A DNA stretch of 64,000 nt from Gemmobacter fulvus (GCF_018798885.1 NZ_CP076361.1:2137501-2201500); one strand, 5' to 3'; shown: positions 46,401 to 55,556, numbered from the stretch's first letter. The notes: a model not told the origin generated them from the letters alone. Made by a program: numbers and translations.

Positions 46401-47590
46401 TCCCCCTCGACGATGCGCAGGAAGGGCGCGGCGGTCTCTGCCGATGCGGTCGGATCGCCGCCGATCAGCCAGGTGCCATCGCCCTTTTGCGCCGGGGCAA
46501 ACAGCGCCTCGATCTGATAGGGGCCATTCAGCCCGCGCGGATCGGGGCTGCCCTGCGGTGCGGCCAGCCGCAGTTCCGAGAGGCCGTCAAAGCTCAGATC
46601 AAACGGGGCCGGGGTCAGGGCGGTGGCGCTGACCGGCCCGCTCAGCCGTGCCATGCGGCCATCTGCACCAACCGCACAGTCGAGTGTCGCGCTCAGGGTC
46701 TTGCCGTTTTCGGTGACGGTCTGCACGATCATCACTCGCGTCGCGCGTTTCACGCCAAGGCTGCTGCCATCGGGCTGCATCACCTTTTCATGTTTCATAT
46801 AGGTGGTGAGGCGCGGGGCTGCGGTCAGCGGCAGGGCATCCGCCGCCCCCTCGCGCTTCAGTGAAAAGCGGCTGTCGGGCAGGATGTGGTGATCGTCTCC
46901 CACGGCCTTGCCGGTCAGATCGAACAGACCGGCCTCATTCGCCGGAAAGCGGAACAGGCGCAGATCATTGGCCGCCTTGTCGCGGACGATGAATTGCCAG
47001 GCGAAACTGTCCTTGCCGCTGATCGGCAGCAACGCCACGTCAAAGGCCCCATCCTCCACCCGGTCGATCATCGCCAGTTCCAGCGTCGGCTCCAGAAACG
47101 GCTTGCCATCGGGATCGCGGTAATCGGGCTTGTCGGATTTGTCGGCGGGCACATCCTCGTTATGGCTGCGGGCAAAGCGCACTTCCCAGACCGGCGACAG
47201 GGTATAGGTCGTCACCTTCTGATTGCTGCCCGATTGCGCCGACAGCAGGCGATAGCGGTTCACGATCAGCGTGCCGCGCGCCGATTGCTGGATGATCGAG
47301 ATGTATTTCTGATCGGTCACCACCCGGAAGGGCGTGTCACTCGGGGTGACAGTGTGGCTGTCGCGGTCCAGTGTGATCAGGCTCATCCCGACTTCGCGGA
47401 CCTGCCGTGTTATGTCGAGTTTCGTGAACCCGGCCCAGTCCAGCACCGTATCATTGGCATCGGTATTCTGGCCAAGGACATTGAACCAGATATCGGTTTT
47501 CGCGATGCCCGCCGCGTCCAGCACAGGGCGACCAAATACCAAGACAACCCCTTGAAATGTAACCGAAACAAGATGCGAAAAATTTTGCAT
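40454..47590 (-). CDS. Giant LamG/concanavalin-like-repeat protein (2378 residues)
   Basis: A 2378-residue protein with no recognisable signal peptide. At least three or four LamG/jelly-roll lectin-like segments can be seen: about 345-490 (GPYQIEALFAPAQKGDGTWLIGG to GALKSLRLLSAG), about 1040-1280 (two lobes, ending VNGLAFWQRALSAADVANSWRYG), about 1370-1550 (FAVEVWVSPKVLNQKQIIAEKPGSWSLYI to LLSHLRVWSRNLTPDDIARTT) and about 1560-1665 (GDIDDIRLFNTRLTEQQLRES). The C-terminal 650 residues are different: GYIEGGPPLPSENQT, an alternating Gly/Ser/Val beta segment (about 1840-1925), and a charged helical stretch (about 2030-2080). ATG at 47590 follows a GTG; GGGAAG is upstream. Possible roles are a surface adhesin, a toxin-like protein or an intracellular lectin; function unknown. 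Confidence 0.75.
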   Translation of the reverse strand: MQNFSHLVSVTFQGVVLVFGRPVLDAAGIAKTDIWFNVLGQNTDANDTVLDWAGFTKLDITRQVREVGMSLITLDRDSHTVTPSDTPFRVVTDQKYISIIQQSARGTLIVNRYRLLSAQSGSNQKVTTYTLSPVWEVRFARSHNEDVPADKSDKPDYRDPDGKPFLEPTLELAMIDRVEDGAFDVALLPISGKDSFAWQFIVRDKAANDLRLFRFPANEAGLFDLTGKAVGDDHHILPDSRFSLKREGAADALPLTAAPRLTTYMKHEKVMQPDGSSLGVKRATRVMIVQTVTENGKTLSATLDCAVGADGRMARLSGPVSATALTPAPFDLSFDGLSELRLAAPQGSPDPRGLNGPYQIEALFAPAQKGDGTWLIGGDPTASAETAAPFLRIVEGDKLECGFGTGTVAVRATTLHQVLQPGVWSQVVLAYGGPGDAPFTLTVNGSAVPLTPCSAPANPSGAVLDRIGGASSGFKGALKSLRLLSAGTEILRLPCESVDYSTTPPVTPNLAASGITVTVQGAKLEPSTSPVDSPMSGAFHIDAGGLTFYAGLADFIAPASDFCLLEGSDGLLHLYYQAADNALSVAQFAVDAARAGFAGGWSTDWAVGASVQANDTADHPLILLHHGQPCAAWTPVAPRLLAADKAQSGFVDFVAHRVGTYMNATAITIRPSDVSPLLCDVEVKGPGDVGTELWSGLPRDIAQFQRIWNGAASDNPDDRDVISRARPYYDYSGRAPAVAAASGAGTDGAFFLFTSVPRLPLPLSALTVTSGSRADRVTLTVETANPPRWPATEVLRQVWPDVPADAQSVIDALSGKASRYDYAAVTTPGSRAYGVRISIARSDDQIGHVVIFVRNALKTFTLRISDGSSLATCKVEVCDQLLQEVPREQAAFIRALNGDDPHYAYPAGYLDGLATQIYALGNGLSADVTNTVAPVPGAALAYAGMVRVLYQGSGFDRAVIAPQARTLATVFQKAVLRFDGQDSVLRGSLMFGAVTEAMPSNGGIGRLADTRTASNGIAALRVPGVNGGWMPVTPRFSLGMTAGKTANFVQVSVDKALPQTEAMAIPGDLTVQGWLRQDEARAAANERLLTYNVTGCKDDPDMPIRLMLGAKQGPALNLVKTTFVSRSFNFDPPALTLQLYLRLPDPVVTGTILTVSEVNGGTEYLSLTLDAFGKVTLTFLSGAGKLTLPTALTPGLWGCVTATVADAGSGKVTLGLALNDKAPVTVEATNSFTGKLGALTLGSRTGQGIVAAVNGLAFWQRALSAADVANSWRYGFPDTDPMLGIRWNLAEGGGSLAANSAASGAEYDAPITNLASPGWDKDGAFKVPYAGRNDLVIASNRILKGWTNVALASRQGRALKFDGQNSGKVKEAEAFKPSGTFAVEVWVSPKVLNQKQIIAEKPGSWSLYINTLGQACLKVELQRDGANYDDPPIRFSHEVKIPVVLGQTCYVVANFTTGANADSKGTDQYAQQSYFINAAISVNGAAPITNNKADFTRQPQVRTETSEFMVAKAASGTFQYRGLLSHLRVWSRNLTPDDIARTTALRLTPVNQDGLVAGWDFEETSGTSAADLTGNHPLDLTSNQLWCIWQDVAQAQIVVNGRTSLPLPVSAADMGGYGDLQMSFGASLATTAPSLPLHGDIDDIRLFNTRLTEQQLRESMNKPLSGGEDHLAAYWRIDAGSGPVVYDMTGRGNNGRLKPDTTPPVWKPSSAPLQNEGQYVVNALGGVPDYYVAHIAGAPAVAEYAAAEKDAYGRIYSVMKRGYFYRADTGETELRTGYKVGDLDTIFVGQVQSKPTIVGYIEGGPPLPSENQTLAYWVGDGGGPARAYAGISTALYQETETKTWSFSASRSSTFNGSFNVKGGPLWKGKAETSVGLGAEAQVQVVEYEVKLGAKLTLSGDIGSTDQVAQSHSNAVSLSTSMTPSGTWEAEDAILNPTVGRRYIQNNVGIALVKSATADLYMLALKGTQTPVGYVMMPNTQIPVDTNIIDFPINPRYVKNGTLDGKVGLVNDPDYPGADLERGSYFKPVEAYAIKTRIRQQEQALKAWYDQFDADKYRLLAKYQDAKDRLAESPGFNFGENRNLRSMFNNYVWTAAGGLHREEWSTANTYTETYTGASSLKFAAGAEFAAKVTSPAGGYYIEADAMLGNTWTATATKAANTQNGFRLTCNVIPTDFLAAPILTRDATGKLLFGGYQRDAAPGKVDAYRYMSFLIAPEQANFDALSQVVEPNWLNNSTTAAAAAMREAMANPAQPWRVLYRTTYVSRVPAPFQPVKDDTDAPNITPPANLDSNSWLTRVLDQVIGKPDPTPLEIGSAIDALLGSRDSGAGILVSLVPWWTDFYAAAQTYGSAEFRELADLRANLLSYMASKYEAQAYAGH

Positions 47591-47697
47591 CACATACTTC
47601 CCTGTGCTGGCGGCGCATGGCGTCTTTCACAGGTTCCGCAGGTGCACAGTCGGTGCAGATCCGAGAACCTGCAGGAACGTTGCCAGACAAAGCTCAG

Positions 47698-47723
47698 GCG
47701 AGTGTCGCCCGGGCGACACTCGC
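47698..47723. repeat. Perfect 26-base palindrome between kdpE and the LamG gene
   Basis: GCGAGTGTCGCCC (47698-47710) is followed directly by its exact reverse complement (47711-47723). It lies in the 180-base gap downstream of kdpE and upstream of the LamG gene. There is a T6 run 12 bases to the right on the + strand but none on the minus strand, where kdp transcription would end. It could be a terminator stem for kdp or an operator for the LamG operon. Confidence 0.55.
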
Positions 47724-47770
47724 GCAAAGATTGTTTTTTGATGTAGGAGGGGTGAGGCGGCGGCGAGGCC

Positions 47771-48460
47771 TCAGCCCATAAAGCGATAGCCGATGCCGGG
47801 TTCCGTCATGATGTAACGGGGGTTGGCGGCATCATCGCCGAGCTTCTGGCGCAACTGGCGGATATAGACGCGCAGATACTGGCTGTCCTCGACATGGGCA
47901 GGCCCCCAGAGCGATTTGAGGATCATGCTCTGGGTGATCAACCGGCCCGAATGGCTGGCCAGCATCCACAACAGATCGAATTCGCGCCGGGTCAGATGCA
48001 GCGGCACCCCGCCCTTGGTGACGCTGTGATTGGCCGGTTCGATCCGAAGATCGGCAATCTCGATCACCGTGGGGGCAGTCGGCCCGCCCCGGTCGCGCAG
48101 CAGGCTGCGGATCCGGGCCAGCAACTCCTTCATGCCGAAGGGCTTGACCACATAATCCTGCGCGCCCGCATCCAGGGCGGCCACCTTTCCCGCCTCGTCC
48201 GCGCGGACAGACAGCACCAGAACCGGCACCTGGCTCCAGCTGCGGATCTCGTGCAGCACGGTCAGCCCATCGGCATCGGGCAGGCCAAGATCCAGAATCA
48301 CCAGCCCCGGCGCTTCGCGGGCCACCGCAAGGATGCCCTCGCGCGCGGTGCCCGCCTCGATCACGTCATGGCCATCGGCTTCAAGCGGCACGCGCAAGAA
48401 GCGCCGGATCGGTGCTTCGTCGTCAATCACCAGAATGCGGGTCGTGTCGGGGGCTGTCAT
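47771..48460 (-). CDS. kdpE: KdpE response regulator
   Basis: A 229-residue OmpR/PhoB-type response regulator. The receiver domain (about 8-122) has the acidic pair in LVIDDEAP, phospho-acceptor aspartate in LVILDLGLPDADG and the lysine in YVVKPFGMKELLARI. The winged-helix domain is at about 130-229 (LTRREFDLLWMLASHSGRLIT). It activates the kdp operon when phosphorylated by KdpD. Its start overlaps the kdpD stop (ATGA). The likely binding repeats are described at 55719-55735. Confidence 0.95.
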   Translation of the reverse strand: MTAPDTTRILVIDDEAPIRRFLRVPLEADGHDVIEAGTAREGILAVAREAPGLVILDLGLPDADGLTVLHEIRSWSQVPVLVLSVRADEAGKVAALDAGAQDYVVKPFGMKELLARIRSLLRDRGGPTAPTVIEIADLRIEPANHSVTKGGVPLHLTRREFDLLWMLASHSGRLITQSMILKSLWGPAHVEDSQYLRVYIRQLRQKLGDDAANPRYIMTEPGIGYRFMG

Positions 48461-51138
48461 GCAGAGGTCTCGGGGTTGAACAGGGGCAGGGTGATCACGA
48501 TACGCGTGCCCGGCCCGTCTTGCGATGCGGTTTCTGCCCGGATCGTGCCGCCCATGGCCTCGATCAGGCCCTTGCAGATGGCCAGCCCAAGCCCGGTGCC
48601 TGCGCGCTGCCGGTCGCCTTCGGCCACGCGGTAGAACATGTCGAACACGCGTTGCTGTTCCGCGGGCGGGATGCCGATGCCGGTATCGCTGACCGACAGG
48701 TCCACCTTCGCGCCCGCCGTGCGCGCGGCCAGCACGATGGTCGATCCGGCAGGCGCATATTTCGCGGCATTGTCCAGAACATTCACCAACACCTGTTCCA
48801 GCAGCACGCCATCGGCCAGAACCAGCGGCAGGGTGTCGGGCACCTCGGCCAGCACCTGATGCGCGCGCAACGGGCCGCGCAGGCGGTGGCGGGCGCTGCC
48901 GACCAGCTCTGCCAGATCCAGCGGCGCCATATGCGGTTTCAGCGCGCCATGCCCCAGACGTGTCATGTCCAGCAGGTTCTGCACATAGCGGTCCAGCCGC
49001 TCGCCCTCTTCGCGGATGTTTTCGGCCAGATCCTGCCGGGCCGCCGGGGCCAGATCGGGGGCATCGGCCAGACTGCCAGCCGCGCCGATGATCGTCACCA
49101 GCGGCGTGCGCAGATCATGGCTGACCGAGGACAGCAGCGCCGTGCGCAGGCGTTCGGTTTCGGTGGCGAGCCGGGTTTCCGACAGCTCTTCGGTCAGGCG
49201 CAGACGTTCCAGCGCCAGCGCAATCTGATCGACCAGCGCGTCCAGCAGCCGCCGGTCGGTGCGGGCCAGCAGGCGGTCATCGGCAAAGGCGATGCCCAGA
49301 ACCCCCAGACGGCGTTCGGCAGTGACGAGGGGCAGAAAGAACCAGCGCGCGGTCGGCAGCGTATCCGAGCCCCGCCCGGCAGGCTCGCCCTTGTCCCAGG
49401 TGAATTGCGCGGCAGATTGGTCGCGCACCTCCAGCCGGTCTTCGGGCGGGAATCCCCCGACCACCTGCAACTCGCCGCCCGGTTCCGGCATCAGCAGCAC
49501 CGCCTCACAGCGCAGCGTCGTGGCCACATGGCTGACCGAGGCCCAGATCACATCATAGGCGGTGGCAGCGGCGGCAACCCGGCGGCTGAAATCGTAAAGC
49601 TTGTTGGTGCGCTCGGCGATGGTGGCCTGCGCCTCGATCCGCGCGCGCAGCCGGGCCGCCAGATTGCCGGTGATCAGCGAGGCAACAAGGAACAGGCACA
49701 GCGTCAGCAATTCGCTGCGGTCGGTTACGGTGAAGGTCAGGCGCGGATCCACGAAGAACAGATCGTAGGACAGGAACCCCAGAACCGAGGCTAGCGCCGA
49801 TGGCCCCATGCCGCGGCGACTGGCCACCACCACCACCGCCGTCATGAAGATCAGTGACAGGCTGGCCACCGGGAACAGCCGCTCTGCCGCAAAGGCACAG
49901 ACAGAGGCGAGCGTGACGGCGACCGGGGCCTCGGCCCAGGAGCGCGGCTCGCCGCCCGACCACGGCAGATGCCAGCGCCGCTTGGGTGAGCGTTCGTCCG
50001 GTTCGGCGGCCAGCGTGATCTCGAACCGGCCGGACTGGCGCAGCAGATGCGCCGCAACATCCTCTGTCACCAGCCGCGCCCAGAGCGGACGGCGGCGCGG
50101 CCTGCCGATGATGATGCGGCGCACGTTGCGGTCGGCGGCATAGGACAGGATCGCCTGCGCCACATCGCGTTCGGCGTCCAGCGTCGCCAGTTCCGCCCCC
50201 AGCCGCTCGGCCAGCCGCAGCGTGCCTGCCAGCCGGTCCTTATCGGTTTCCGGCAGGGTTTCGGCGCGGGTCTGCACGACGTTCAGCGCAATCCATTCGG
50301 CGCGCGCCCGATCGGCAGAGCGTTTGGCAACGCGGATCGCCTCGCGCGCGGCGGGGCTTTCATTGACGCAGACCAGAATCCGTTCCTGCGCAGGCCAAGG
50401 GCCGGTGATGGCATTGGCTGCCATATGTTCGCGCAGTTGCGCATCCACCCGGTCGGCGGCGGCGCGCAGCGCCAGTTCGCGCAGCGCCGTCAGGTTGCCC
50501 TTGGCAAAAAACGAGGTCAGCGCGCGGGCGGCCTGATCCTGCGGATAGATCTTGCCCTGTTTCAGGCGGCTGACCAGCTCATCCGGTGGCAGGTCGATCA
50601 GCTCGATCTCATCCGCCATTTCCAGCACGCGGTCGGGCACGGTTTCGCGCACACGCACCCCGGTGATGCGGGCCACCGTATCGTTCAGCGTTTCGATATG
50701 CTGGATGTTCAGCGTGGTGAATACGTCGATGCCCGCCGCCAGCACCTCTTCGACATCCTGCCAGCGCTTTTCGTGCCGCCCGCCATCGGCATTGGTATGG
50801 GCCAGCTCGTCGATCAGGGCCAGCGCGGGGCGGCGCTGCAGCAGGGTATCCAGATCCATCTCGGCCAGCGCGCGGCCCCGATAGATCACCGGCTTGCGCG
50901 GCAGTTGCGGCAGCCCGGCCAGCTTGGCCTGCGTTTCGGCCCGGCCATGGGTTTCGATCAGGGCGGCCAGCACGTCGATGCCTTCGGCATGTTTGCGATG
51001 CGCATCGTCCAGCATCGCCCATGTCTTGCCGACGCCCGGTGCCGCCCCGATGAAGATCTTGAGCCGACCACGCCCCTCACGCGCGGCATGGGCCAGCAGC
51101 GCATCGGGAGAGGGGCGTGGCCCGGTGACTGGGATCAT
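48457..51138 (-). CDS. kdpD: KdpD osmosensitive potassium sensor histidine kinase
   Basis: An 893-residue membrane sensor kinase of normal KdpD length. In order: N-terminal KdpD domain with a Walker-type GAAPGVGKTWAMLDDAH (about 30-46), a universal-stress-protein-like domain (about 245-370), four closely spaced transmembrane helices (about 400-500), a GAF domain, the dimerisation box with the phospho-accepting histidine in SSVSHDLRTPL (about residue 672) and the ATP-binding domain (NVLDNAAKYAP, DTGIGIP, GTGLGLAICKGL). It senses potassium limitation and phosphorylates KdpE. It overlaps kdpC and kdpE by four bases each. Confidence 0.95.
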   Translation of the reverse strand: MIPVTGPRPSPDALLAHAAREGRGRLKIFIGAAPGVGKTWAMLDDAHRKHAEGIDVLAALIETHGRAETQAKLAGLPQLPRKPVIYRGRALAEMDLDTLLQRRPALALIDELAHTNADGGRHEKRWQDVEEVLAAGIDVFTTLNIQHIETLNDTVARITGVRVRETVPDRVLEMADEIELIDLPPDELVSRLKQGKIYPQDQAARALTSFFAKGNLTALRELALRAAADRVDAQLREHMAANAITGPWPAQERILVCVNESPAAREAIRVAKRSADRARAEWIALNVVQTRAETLPETDKDRLAGTLRLAERLGAELATLDAERDVAQAILSYAADRNVRRIIIGRPRRRPLWARLVTEDVAAHLLRQSGRFEITLAAEPDERSPKRRWHLPWSGGEPRSWAEAPVAVTLASVCAFAAERLFPVASLSLIFMTAVVVVASRRGMGPSALASVLGFLSYDLFFVDPRLTFTVTDRSELLTLCLFLVASLITGNLAARLRARIEAQATIAERTNKLYDFSRRVAAAATAYDVIWASVSHVATTLRCEAVLLMPEPGGELQVVGGFPPEDRLEVRDQSAAQFTWDKGEPAGRGSDTLPTARWFFLPLVTAERRLGVLGIAFADDRLLARTDRRLLDALVDQIALALERLRLTEELSETRLATETERLRTALLSSVSHDLRTPLVTIIGAAGSLADAPDLAPAARQDLAENIREEGERLDRYVQNLLDMTRLGHGALKPHMAPLDLAELVGSARHRLRGPLRAHQVLAEVPDTLPLVLADGVLLEQVLVNVLDNAAKYAPAGSTIVLAARTAGAKVDLSVSDTGIGIPPAEQQRVFDMFYRVAEGDRQRAGTGLGLAICKGLIEAMGGTIRAETASQDGPGTRIVITLPLFNPETSA

Positions 51139-51725
51139 TCGGACGTGGCTCCTGCGGCCTCCGGCATCGGGAATGCCGCTTCAAGGGCCAGATTGGTCAG
51201 CAGCACATTTACGCGCGGCTCGCCATAAAGCCAGAGGGTTCGGCCTTCCACCGCGTCTTCGATCAGCGCGCGGATGGCGGCAGGATCGGCGGCCCGTGCG
51301 GCGGCGATCCGTTCTACCTGCGCCAGCGCGGTGGCCGGGCTGATATGCGGATCCAGCCCCGAGCCGGAGGCGGTGACCGCATCTATCGGGGCCGGTGTCG
51401 CGCCGTTTTCGGCCTGCCACGCCACGCGCCGCGCCGCGACGTCGCTTGCCAGCAGCGCCGAGGTCGGGCCAAGGTTCGAGGCAGCGGTTCCGGCGGCGTT
51501 CCAGCCGCTGGCCGAGGGGCGCGGGTGCAGATTGCCGGGTGCGGCGAACGCCTGCCCGACAAGGGCCGAGCCGATCACCCTGTCACGCTGAACCACAAGG
51601 CTGCCATTGGCGGCGGTGGGGAACAGGGTCTGGGCAAGGCCGGTCATCGCCAGCGGATAGGCAAGCCCGGTCAGCAGGGTGAAGCCAAGCATCAGGGTGA
51701 GGGCAGGGCGCAGGTGCAGGAACAT
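51135..51725 (-). CDS. kdpC: Potassium-transporting ATPase C subunit
   Basis: A 196-residue KdpC. A single N-terminal transmembrane helix (LTLMLGFTLLTGLAYPLAMTGLAQ) is followed by a periplasmic domain with the family motif DAVTASGSGLDPHISPATALAQVERIAAAR. It stabilises the KdpFABC complex and increases its ATP affinity. It lies 12 bases after kdpB, and its stop overlaps the kdpD start (ATGA), so pump and sensor are expressed together. Confidence 0.95.
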   Translation of the reverse strand: MFLHLRPALTLMLGFTLLTGLAYPLAMTGLAQTLFPTAANGSLVVQRDRVIGSALVGQAFAAPGNLHPRPSASGWNAAGTAASNLGPTSALLASDVAARRVAWQAENGATPAPIDAVTASGSGLDPHISPATALAQVERIAAARAADPAAIRALIEDAVEGRTLWLYGEPRVNVLLTNLALEAAFPMPEAAGATSE

Positions 51726-51737
51726 GATGGACCCCTT

Positions 51738-53774
51738 TCAGGCAAGGTTCAGGGCAACAAGGCACAGGTCGATGGCCTTGATCCCGACAAATGGCACGAT
51801 CAGACCGCCGAGGCCGTAAACCGTCAGGTTGCGGCGCAGCAGGGCGGCGGCGCTGGCGGGGCGGTAGGCGACGCCGCGCAGGGCCAAAGGCACAAGCGCG
51901 ATCAGGATCAGCGCGTTGAAGATCACCGCCGACAGGATGGCGGAGGTGGGCGAGGCCAGCCCCATGATGTTCAGCACCGCCAGCCCCGGATAGGCAGCGA
52001 CAAAGATGGCGGGCAGTACGGCGAAATACTTTGCCACGTCATTGGCGATGCTGAAGGTGGTCAGCGCCCCGCGCGAGATCAGCAGCTGTTTGCCCACCAT
52101 CACCACCTCGATCAGCTTGGTGGGATCACTGTCCAGATCAATCAGGTTGGCGGCCTCTTTCGCGGCAGGTGTGCCCGCGTTCATCGCCACGCCGACATCG
52201 GCCTGCGCCAGCGCCGGTGCATCATTCGACCCGTCGCCGCACATGGCGACCAGCCGCCCGCCCGCCTGTTCGCGGCGGATCAGATCCAGCTTCATTTCCG
52301 GCGTCGCTTCGGCCAGAAAATCATCCACCCCCGCCTCGGCCGCGATCGCGGCGGCGGTCAGCGGGTTGTCGCCGGTGATCATCACCGTGCGGATGCCCAT
52401 GGCGCGCAATTCGGCAAAGCGTTCGCGTACGCCCGGTTTCACGATGTCCTTCAGATGCACCACACCGAGGATCTGCGTGCCCTCGGCCACCAGCAGCGGC
52501 GTGCCGCCCGACCGCGCAATGGCATCCACCTGTGCGGCCAGCGCGCCGGGCGGGGTTTGCCCGGTCAGCCGGATCACCGCATCAATCGCGCCTTTGCGAA
52601 AGCTGCGGCCGTCGGCCAGATCCAGTCCGGACAGCCGGGTCTGTGCGGTAAAGGCCACCGGCTGCGCGCCCTGCGGCAGGGCGGGCACCGTGCCCAGCAT
52701 CTCGCGCGCCTTGCTGACGATGGATTTGCCCTCGGGCGTCTCGTCGGCCAGCGATGCCAGCGCCGCCGCCTCGGCCAGCCGCTGTGCGTCGATGCCCGGC
52801 GCGGGGATCAGCGCATCAGCCATGCGGTTGCCGAAGGTGATGGTGCCGGTCTTGTCGAGCAGGAGCGTGTCCACATCGCCTGCCGCCTCGACCGCGCGGC
52901 CCGATTTGGCGATGACATTGGCCTTCACCAGCCGGTCCATGCCCGCGATGCCGATGGCCGACAACAGCCCGCCGATAGTGGTGGGGATCAACGTCACGAA
53001 CAGCGCGCCCAGTGTGACCACCGGGATCACCGTGCCGGAATAGCTGGCAAAGGCGGGCAGCGTAACCACGACGAACAGAAAGATCAGCGTCAGACCGACG
53101 AGCAGGATGTTCAGCGCGATTTCGTTCGGGGTCTTTTGCCGTTCGGCCCCTTCCACGAGCGCGATCATCCGGTCGAGAAAGCTTTTGCCCGGCTCTGCCG
53201 TGACCCGCATCACGATCCAGTCCGAGGCGATGGTGGTGCCGCCGGTCACGGACGAGCGGTCGCCGCCCGCCTCGCGGATCACCGGCGCGCTTTCGCCGGT
53301 GATGGCGCTTTCGTTGACCGAAGCCATGCCGCGCACCGCCTCGCCATCGGTGGGCACGATGTCACCCGCCGCGACATAGACGAACTGCCCGGCGCGCAGT
53401 GTGGTCGAAACCACCTCGGTTGCCGTGGCGGGATCGGCATCCGGCTCTGCCAGAACCCTGACGCGGGTTTCCGATTTGGTGGCGCGCAGCGTATCGGCGC
53501 GGGCGCGGCCCCGCCCTTCGGCCAGCGCTTCGGCAAAATTGGCAAACAGCACGCAGAGCCACAGCCAGGCGGCAATATGCAGCGCTGCCCCGCCGCCCAC
53601 CGTGCCCGACACGAGGTCGCGCAGGCCCAGCAGCGTGGTCATCGCCGCCACGATGGCGGTGACAAACATCACCGGGTTGCGCCACAGCTGGCGTGGATCA
53701 AGTTTCGTGACGCTTTGCCGGATCGCGGCAGCATAGAGGCCGGACATATCGGCGGGTTTTTCAGGATGTGACAT
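51738..53774 (-). CDS. kdpB: Potassium-transporting ATPase B subunit (P-type ATPase)
   Basis: A 678-residue P1A-type ATPase, the energy-coupling subunit of KdpFABC. Visible are the actuator-domain TGES motif ([10 protein letters not shown]), the phosphorylated aspartate in [14 protein letters not shown] and the hinge [18 protein letters not shown]. The ATG start at 53774 was chosen because GAGG lies seven bases upstream; a TTG four codons earlier is an alternative. It lies eight bases after kdpA. Confidence 0.95.
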   Translation of the reverse strand: MSHPEKPADMSGLYAAAIRQSVTKLDPRQLWRNPVMFVTAIVAAMTTLLGLRDLVSGTVGGGAALHIAAWLWLCVLFANFAEALAEGRGRARADTLRATKSETRVRVLAEPDADPATATEVVSTTLRAGQFVYVAAGDIVPTDGEAVRGMASVNESAITGESAPVIREAGGDRSSVTGGTTIASDWIVMRVTAEPGKSFLDRMIALVEGAERQKTPNEIALNILLVGLTLIFLFVVVTLPAFASYSGTVIPVVTLGALFVTLIPTTIGGLLSAIGIAGMDRLVKANVIAKSGRAVEAAGDVDTLLLDKTGTITFGNRMADALIPAPGIDAQRLAEAAALASLADETPEGKSIVSKAREMLGTVPALPQGAQPVAFTAQTRLSGLDLADGRSFRKGAIDAVIRLTGQTPPGALAAQVDAIARSGGTPLLVAEGTQILGVVHLKDIVKPGVRERFAELRAMGIRTVMITGDNPLTAAAIAAEAGVDDFLAEATPEMKLDLIRREQAGGRLVAMCGDGSNDAPALAQADVGVAMNAGTPAAKEAANLIDLDSDPTKLIEVVMVGKQLLISRGALTTFSIANDVAKYFAVLPAIFVAAYPGLAVLNIMGLASPTSAILSAVIFNALILIALVPLALRGVAYRPASAAALLRRNLTVYGLGGLIVPFVGIKAIDLCLVALNLA

Positions 53775-53782
53775 CGGATGCC

Positions 53783-55450
53783 TCAAAAGCTCTGCCCGGC
53801 GGCGCGTGCGGTTTCTTCCGCAATCGGGCCAAGGGCGAGGACGGGAAAGAAGGTGAGCGCGCCAAGGATCAGCACGATCAGCACCAGCAGGGTCACGAAC
53901 AGCGGCCCATGGGTGGGGAAAGTCCCTGTCGTGACCGGAGCGCGGGTCTTGCGCACCATCGACCCGGCGATGGCCAGCAGCGGCACGATCATCGCATAGC
54001 GGCCCAGCAGCATGACCAGACCAAGGGCGGTCGTATGCCAGGGCAGCGCCGCGCCCCAGCCGCCAAATGCCGACCCATTGTTGCCGGTGGCGCTGGAATA
54101 GGCATAGAGGATCTCGCTCAGCCCATGGGGGCCCGCATCCTGCACCGCGGCCAGCGCCTGCGGCACCGTCGCGGCGATGGCCCCGCCCACCAGAATCCCC
54201 AGCGGCATCGACAGGAAGGCCAGCACCGCCAGCGTCACTTCACGCGCTTCCACCTTGCGGCCCAGATATTCGGGGGTGCGCCCGACCATCAGCCCGGCCA
54301 GAAACACCGCCAGCACCACATAAAGCAGCATCCCGTAAAGGCCGGAGCCGACGCCGCCAAAGATCACCTCGCCGATCTGCATGAACACCATCATGACCAT
54401 GCCGGACAGCGGCATGAAACTGTCGTGCATCGCGTTGACGGCCCCGTTCGACGCGGCGGTGGTCGAGGCAGCCCAGAGCGCCGACAGCATCGCGCCAAAG
54501 CGTTGTTCCTTGCCTTCCATATTGGCGCCCTGGCCCAGCAGCGGGTTGCCTGCCACCTCGGCCCAGTGAATCACCGCAAGGCCCGCCACGAACATCACGG
54601 CCATGGCGGCAAAAATCGCCCAGCCCTGTCTGCGATCCCCGGCCATGCGACCGAACAGGAAGCAAAAGGCGACCGGAATCAGCAAAAGCGACAGGCATTG
54701 CGCCAGATTGGAGGCGATGGTCGGGTTTTCAAACGGATGGGCCGAATTGACGCCAAAGAAGCCGCCGCCATTGGTGCCCAATTGCTTGATGGCGATCTGT
54801 GCCGCCGCCGGGCCGCGGGCGATGACCTGTTCGGCCCCCTCCAGCGTGCTGGCGGTGATGGCCCCGTGCAGGGTTTGCGGCACGCCTTGCGCGGCCAGAA
54901 ACAGCGCCAGCAGCGCCGAGAGCGGCAGCAGGATCCACAGGACAGAGCGGGTCAGATCGAGCCAGAAATTGCCCAGCGTCGTGCCCTTGGCGGCGGTGAA
55001 CCCGCGCACCACGGCCAGCGCCACCGCCATGCCGGTGCCCGCGCTGACAAAGTTCTGCACGGTCAGCCCGGCCATCTGCGACAGATAGCTCAGCTGTGCT
55101 TCGCCCGAATAGGCCTGCCAGTTGGTGTTGGTGACAAAGCTGACAGCGGTGTTGAAGGCCAGATCGGGGGCCATGCCGCCGATGCCATCGGGGTTCAGCG
55201 GCAGTGCGCCCTGAAGCCGCAGCAGCGTGTAAAGCAGAACGAATCCCGCGAGGTTGAAGGCCAGAACGGCCATCGCATAGGCGGGCCATGTCATGCTGCG
55301 GTCAGGGTTCACCCCGGCCGCGCGCAGCACACCCCGCTCGATCCGCGCAAGGGCGGGCAGCCCGTCATAGACCCGCGCCATCCACAGCGCGAGCAGAAGG
55401 GCCGCGCTGACCAGCGCGGCGAAATAGAGGCCATATGCCAGAATGGTCAT
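53783..55450 (-). CDS. kdpA: Potassium-transporting ATPase A subunit
   Basis: A 555-residue multi-pass channel-like subunit that selects and translocates potassium. Family features include the [15 protein letters not shown] filter region, [20 protein letters not shown] and [12 protein letters not shown], which correspond to selectivity-filter loops, and the normal length. It begins [30 protein letters not shown]. kdpF precedes it by 12 bases. Confidence 0.95.
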   Translation of the reverse strand: MTILAYGLYFAALVSAALLLALWMARVYDGLPALARIERGVLRAAGVNPDRSMTWPAYAMAVLAFNLAGFVLLYTLLRLQGALPLNPDGIGGMAPDLAFNTAVSFVTNTNWQAYSGEAQLSYLSQMAGLTVQNFVSAGTGMAVALAVVRGFTAAKGTTLGNFWLDLTRSVLWILLPLSALLALFLAAQGVPQTLHGAITASTLEGAEQVIARGPAAAQIAIKQLGTNGGGFFGVNSAHPFENPTIASNLAQCLSLLLIPVAFCFLFGRMAGDRRQGWAIFAAMAVMFVAGLAVIHWAEVAGNPLLGQGANMEGKEQRFGAMLSALWAASTTAASNGAVNAMHDSFMPLSGMVMMVFMQIGEVIFGGVGSGLYGMLLYVVLAVFLAGLMVGRTPEYLGRKVEAREVTLAVLAFLSMPLGILVGGAIAATVPQALAAVQDAGPHGLSEILYAYSSATGNNGSAFGGWGAALPWHTTALGLVMLLGRYAMIVPLLAIAGSMVRKTRAPVTTGTFPTHGPLFVTLLVLIVLILGALTFFPVLALGPIAEETARAAGQSF

Positions 55451-55462
55451 GCTATGCCCCCC

Positions 55463-55555
55463 TCAGAATCGGTCAGGCCGCAGCAAGGCGGCCCCGAGGT
55501 AGACAAACAGGCCCACCGCAACGACGAGTCCGAGACTCAGATCGAATATCGGCAT
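55463..55555 (-). CDS. kdpF: KdpF small subunit of the potassium-transporting ATPase
   Basis: A 30-residue single-helix membrane peptide. The sequence ends in YLGAALLRPDRF, the conserved KdpF ending (YLxxALLRPExF). It stabilises the Kdp complex. It starts one base after the stop of an upstream 27-codon gene and ends 12 bases before kdpA. It is too short for ordinary gene callers, but sequence, length and position all agree. Confidence 0.9.
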   Translation of the reverse strand: MPIFDLSLGLVVAVGLFVYLGAALLRPDRF

Positions 55556-55556
55556 G

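Noticed and set aside
44177-46864. A very long open frame on the + strand (about 895 codons) opposite the giant LamG gene
   Set aside because: It is a mirror frame caused by high GC content and strong third-position bias of the LamG gene. Its translation is rich in Arg, Gln, His and Gly, with no family resemblance.
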